From: Prionace glauca
Lineage: Eukaryota > Chordata > Chondrichthyes > Carcharhiniformes > Carcharhinidae
Assembly (NCBI GenBank): GCA_037974335.1
Contig: CM075760.1
Location: 53,084,451-53,148,450 of the forward strand
Direction: 5' to 3'
Length of the DNA: 64,000 nucleotides
The translations under genes were made by a program, and so were the position numbers. Each line of letters opens with the position of its first letter. The first letter of the stretch is position 1. Positions 63,775 through 64,000 of the stretch are shown piece after piece. The notes below the pieces were generated by a model. That model did no database searches. It worked only from the letters and a program-made list of their open reading frames with translations, and had not been told where the DNA came from.

Positions 63775-64000
63775 TCTCCCACCCGCACTCACTCACTCTT
63801 GTACACTTACTCACTCTTACACACAATATTACACACACACTCACTTTTGCACACTCCCTCGTGCACACTTGCTCACACACACACTCACTCTCATAAACAC
63901 TCACTTTAACACACTCTCATGAACCAGCTCATGAGTACTCCCTCGCACACACTCATACACACTCACTTTCACTCACTCAAGCACACAGATACACACACTC
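63775..64000. repeat. (CACT/ACAC)-rich simple repeat
   Basis: Runs of CACTCACTC and ACACACACTC with interruptions up to the window end. Confidence 0.85.

Overview
This window looks like genomic DNA from a cartilaginous fish, most likely a shark. I infer this from the repeat set: a tRNA-headed SINE of the HE1 / V-SINE type, CR1-like LINEs with (TTCTTATG)n or (TTCTTTG)n tails, and an L2/Rex1-like LINE. It also fits the intron-split vertebrate tRNA-Ile(UAU) and the T-cell-receptor-type V segments with 23-bp recombination signal sequences (RSS). No species can be named from the sequence alone.

Region 1 (about 1-28.4 kb) is a C2H2 zinc-finger gene cluster in both orientations. Two members are intact final exons: plus strand 10367-11116 (about 8 regular fingers) and minus strand 18738-19664 (11 fingers). 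A third (27158-27988) is open for 10 fingers but ends at an in-frame stop inside its array. The others (802-1896, 2360-2630, 4962-6298, 15560-15960, 20105-20560) are frameshifted or partial. Flanking sequence recurs around several members, so the cluster grew by copying gene-sized units. Two GC-rich, CCAAT-rich stretches (8160-8810 and 21370-21860) look like promoters. The first lies between head-to-head genes and has matching splice-donor sequences at its two edges. One young CR1-like LINE family is present in five copies, including a 2.2-kb copy with an open reverse transcriptase frame.

Region 2 (about 28.5-37 kb) is almost entirely transposon-derived. It holds a LINE insertion with a 5' inversion (twin-priming structure), two copies of a second CR1-like LINE, nested SINEs, a 52-bp tandem repeat and a near-perfect 646-bp foldback element flanked by a 12-bp target duplication.

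Region 3 (37.5-40.3 kb) holds four tRNA loci: Arg-ACG (+), Gln-CTG (-), a decayed Asn-GTT (-) and intron-containing Ile-TAT (+). They separate the zinc-finger region from the immune-receptor region.

Region 4 (43.6-51 kb) is part of a T-cell receptor V array, most like alpha/delta. It has two V segments with textbook 23-RSSs: one at 45782-46153 whose leader intron is missing, and one at 49965-50928 with a normal split leader. There are also a plus-strand V pseudogene, an inverted V pseudogene, and a weaker inverted V-like relic. No J, D or C segment was seen, so the rest of the locus must lie outside the window.

Region 5 (51-64 kb) is dominated by tandem repeats: a 1.1-kb C-rich minisatellite starting about 100 bp after the last V RSS, three arrays of a 120-bp satellite, pyrimidine tracts, and a tandem duplication of about 2 kb. 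Two or three short minus-strand stretches with splice-like edges near 52.6, 61.7 and 62.3 kb might be exons of an unrecognised gene.
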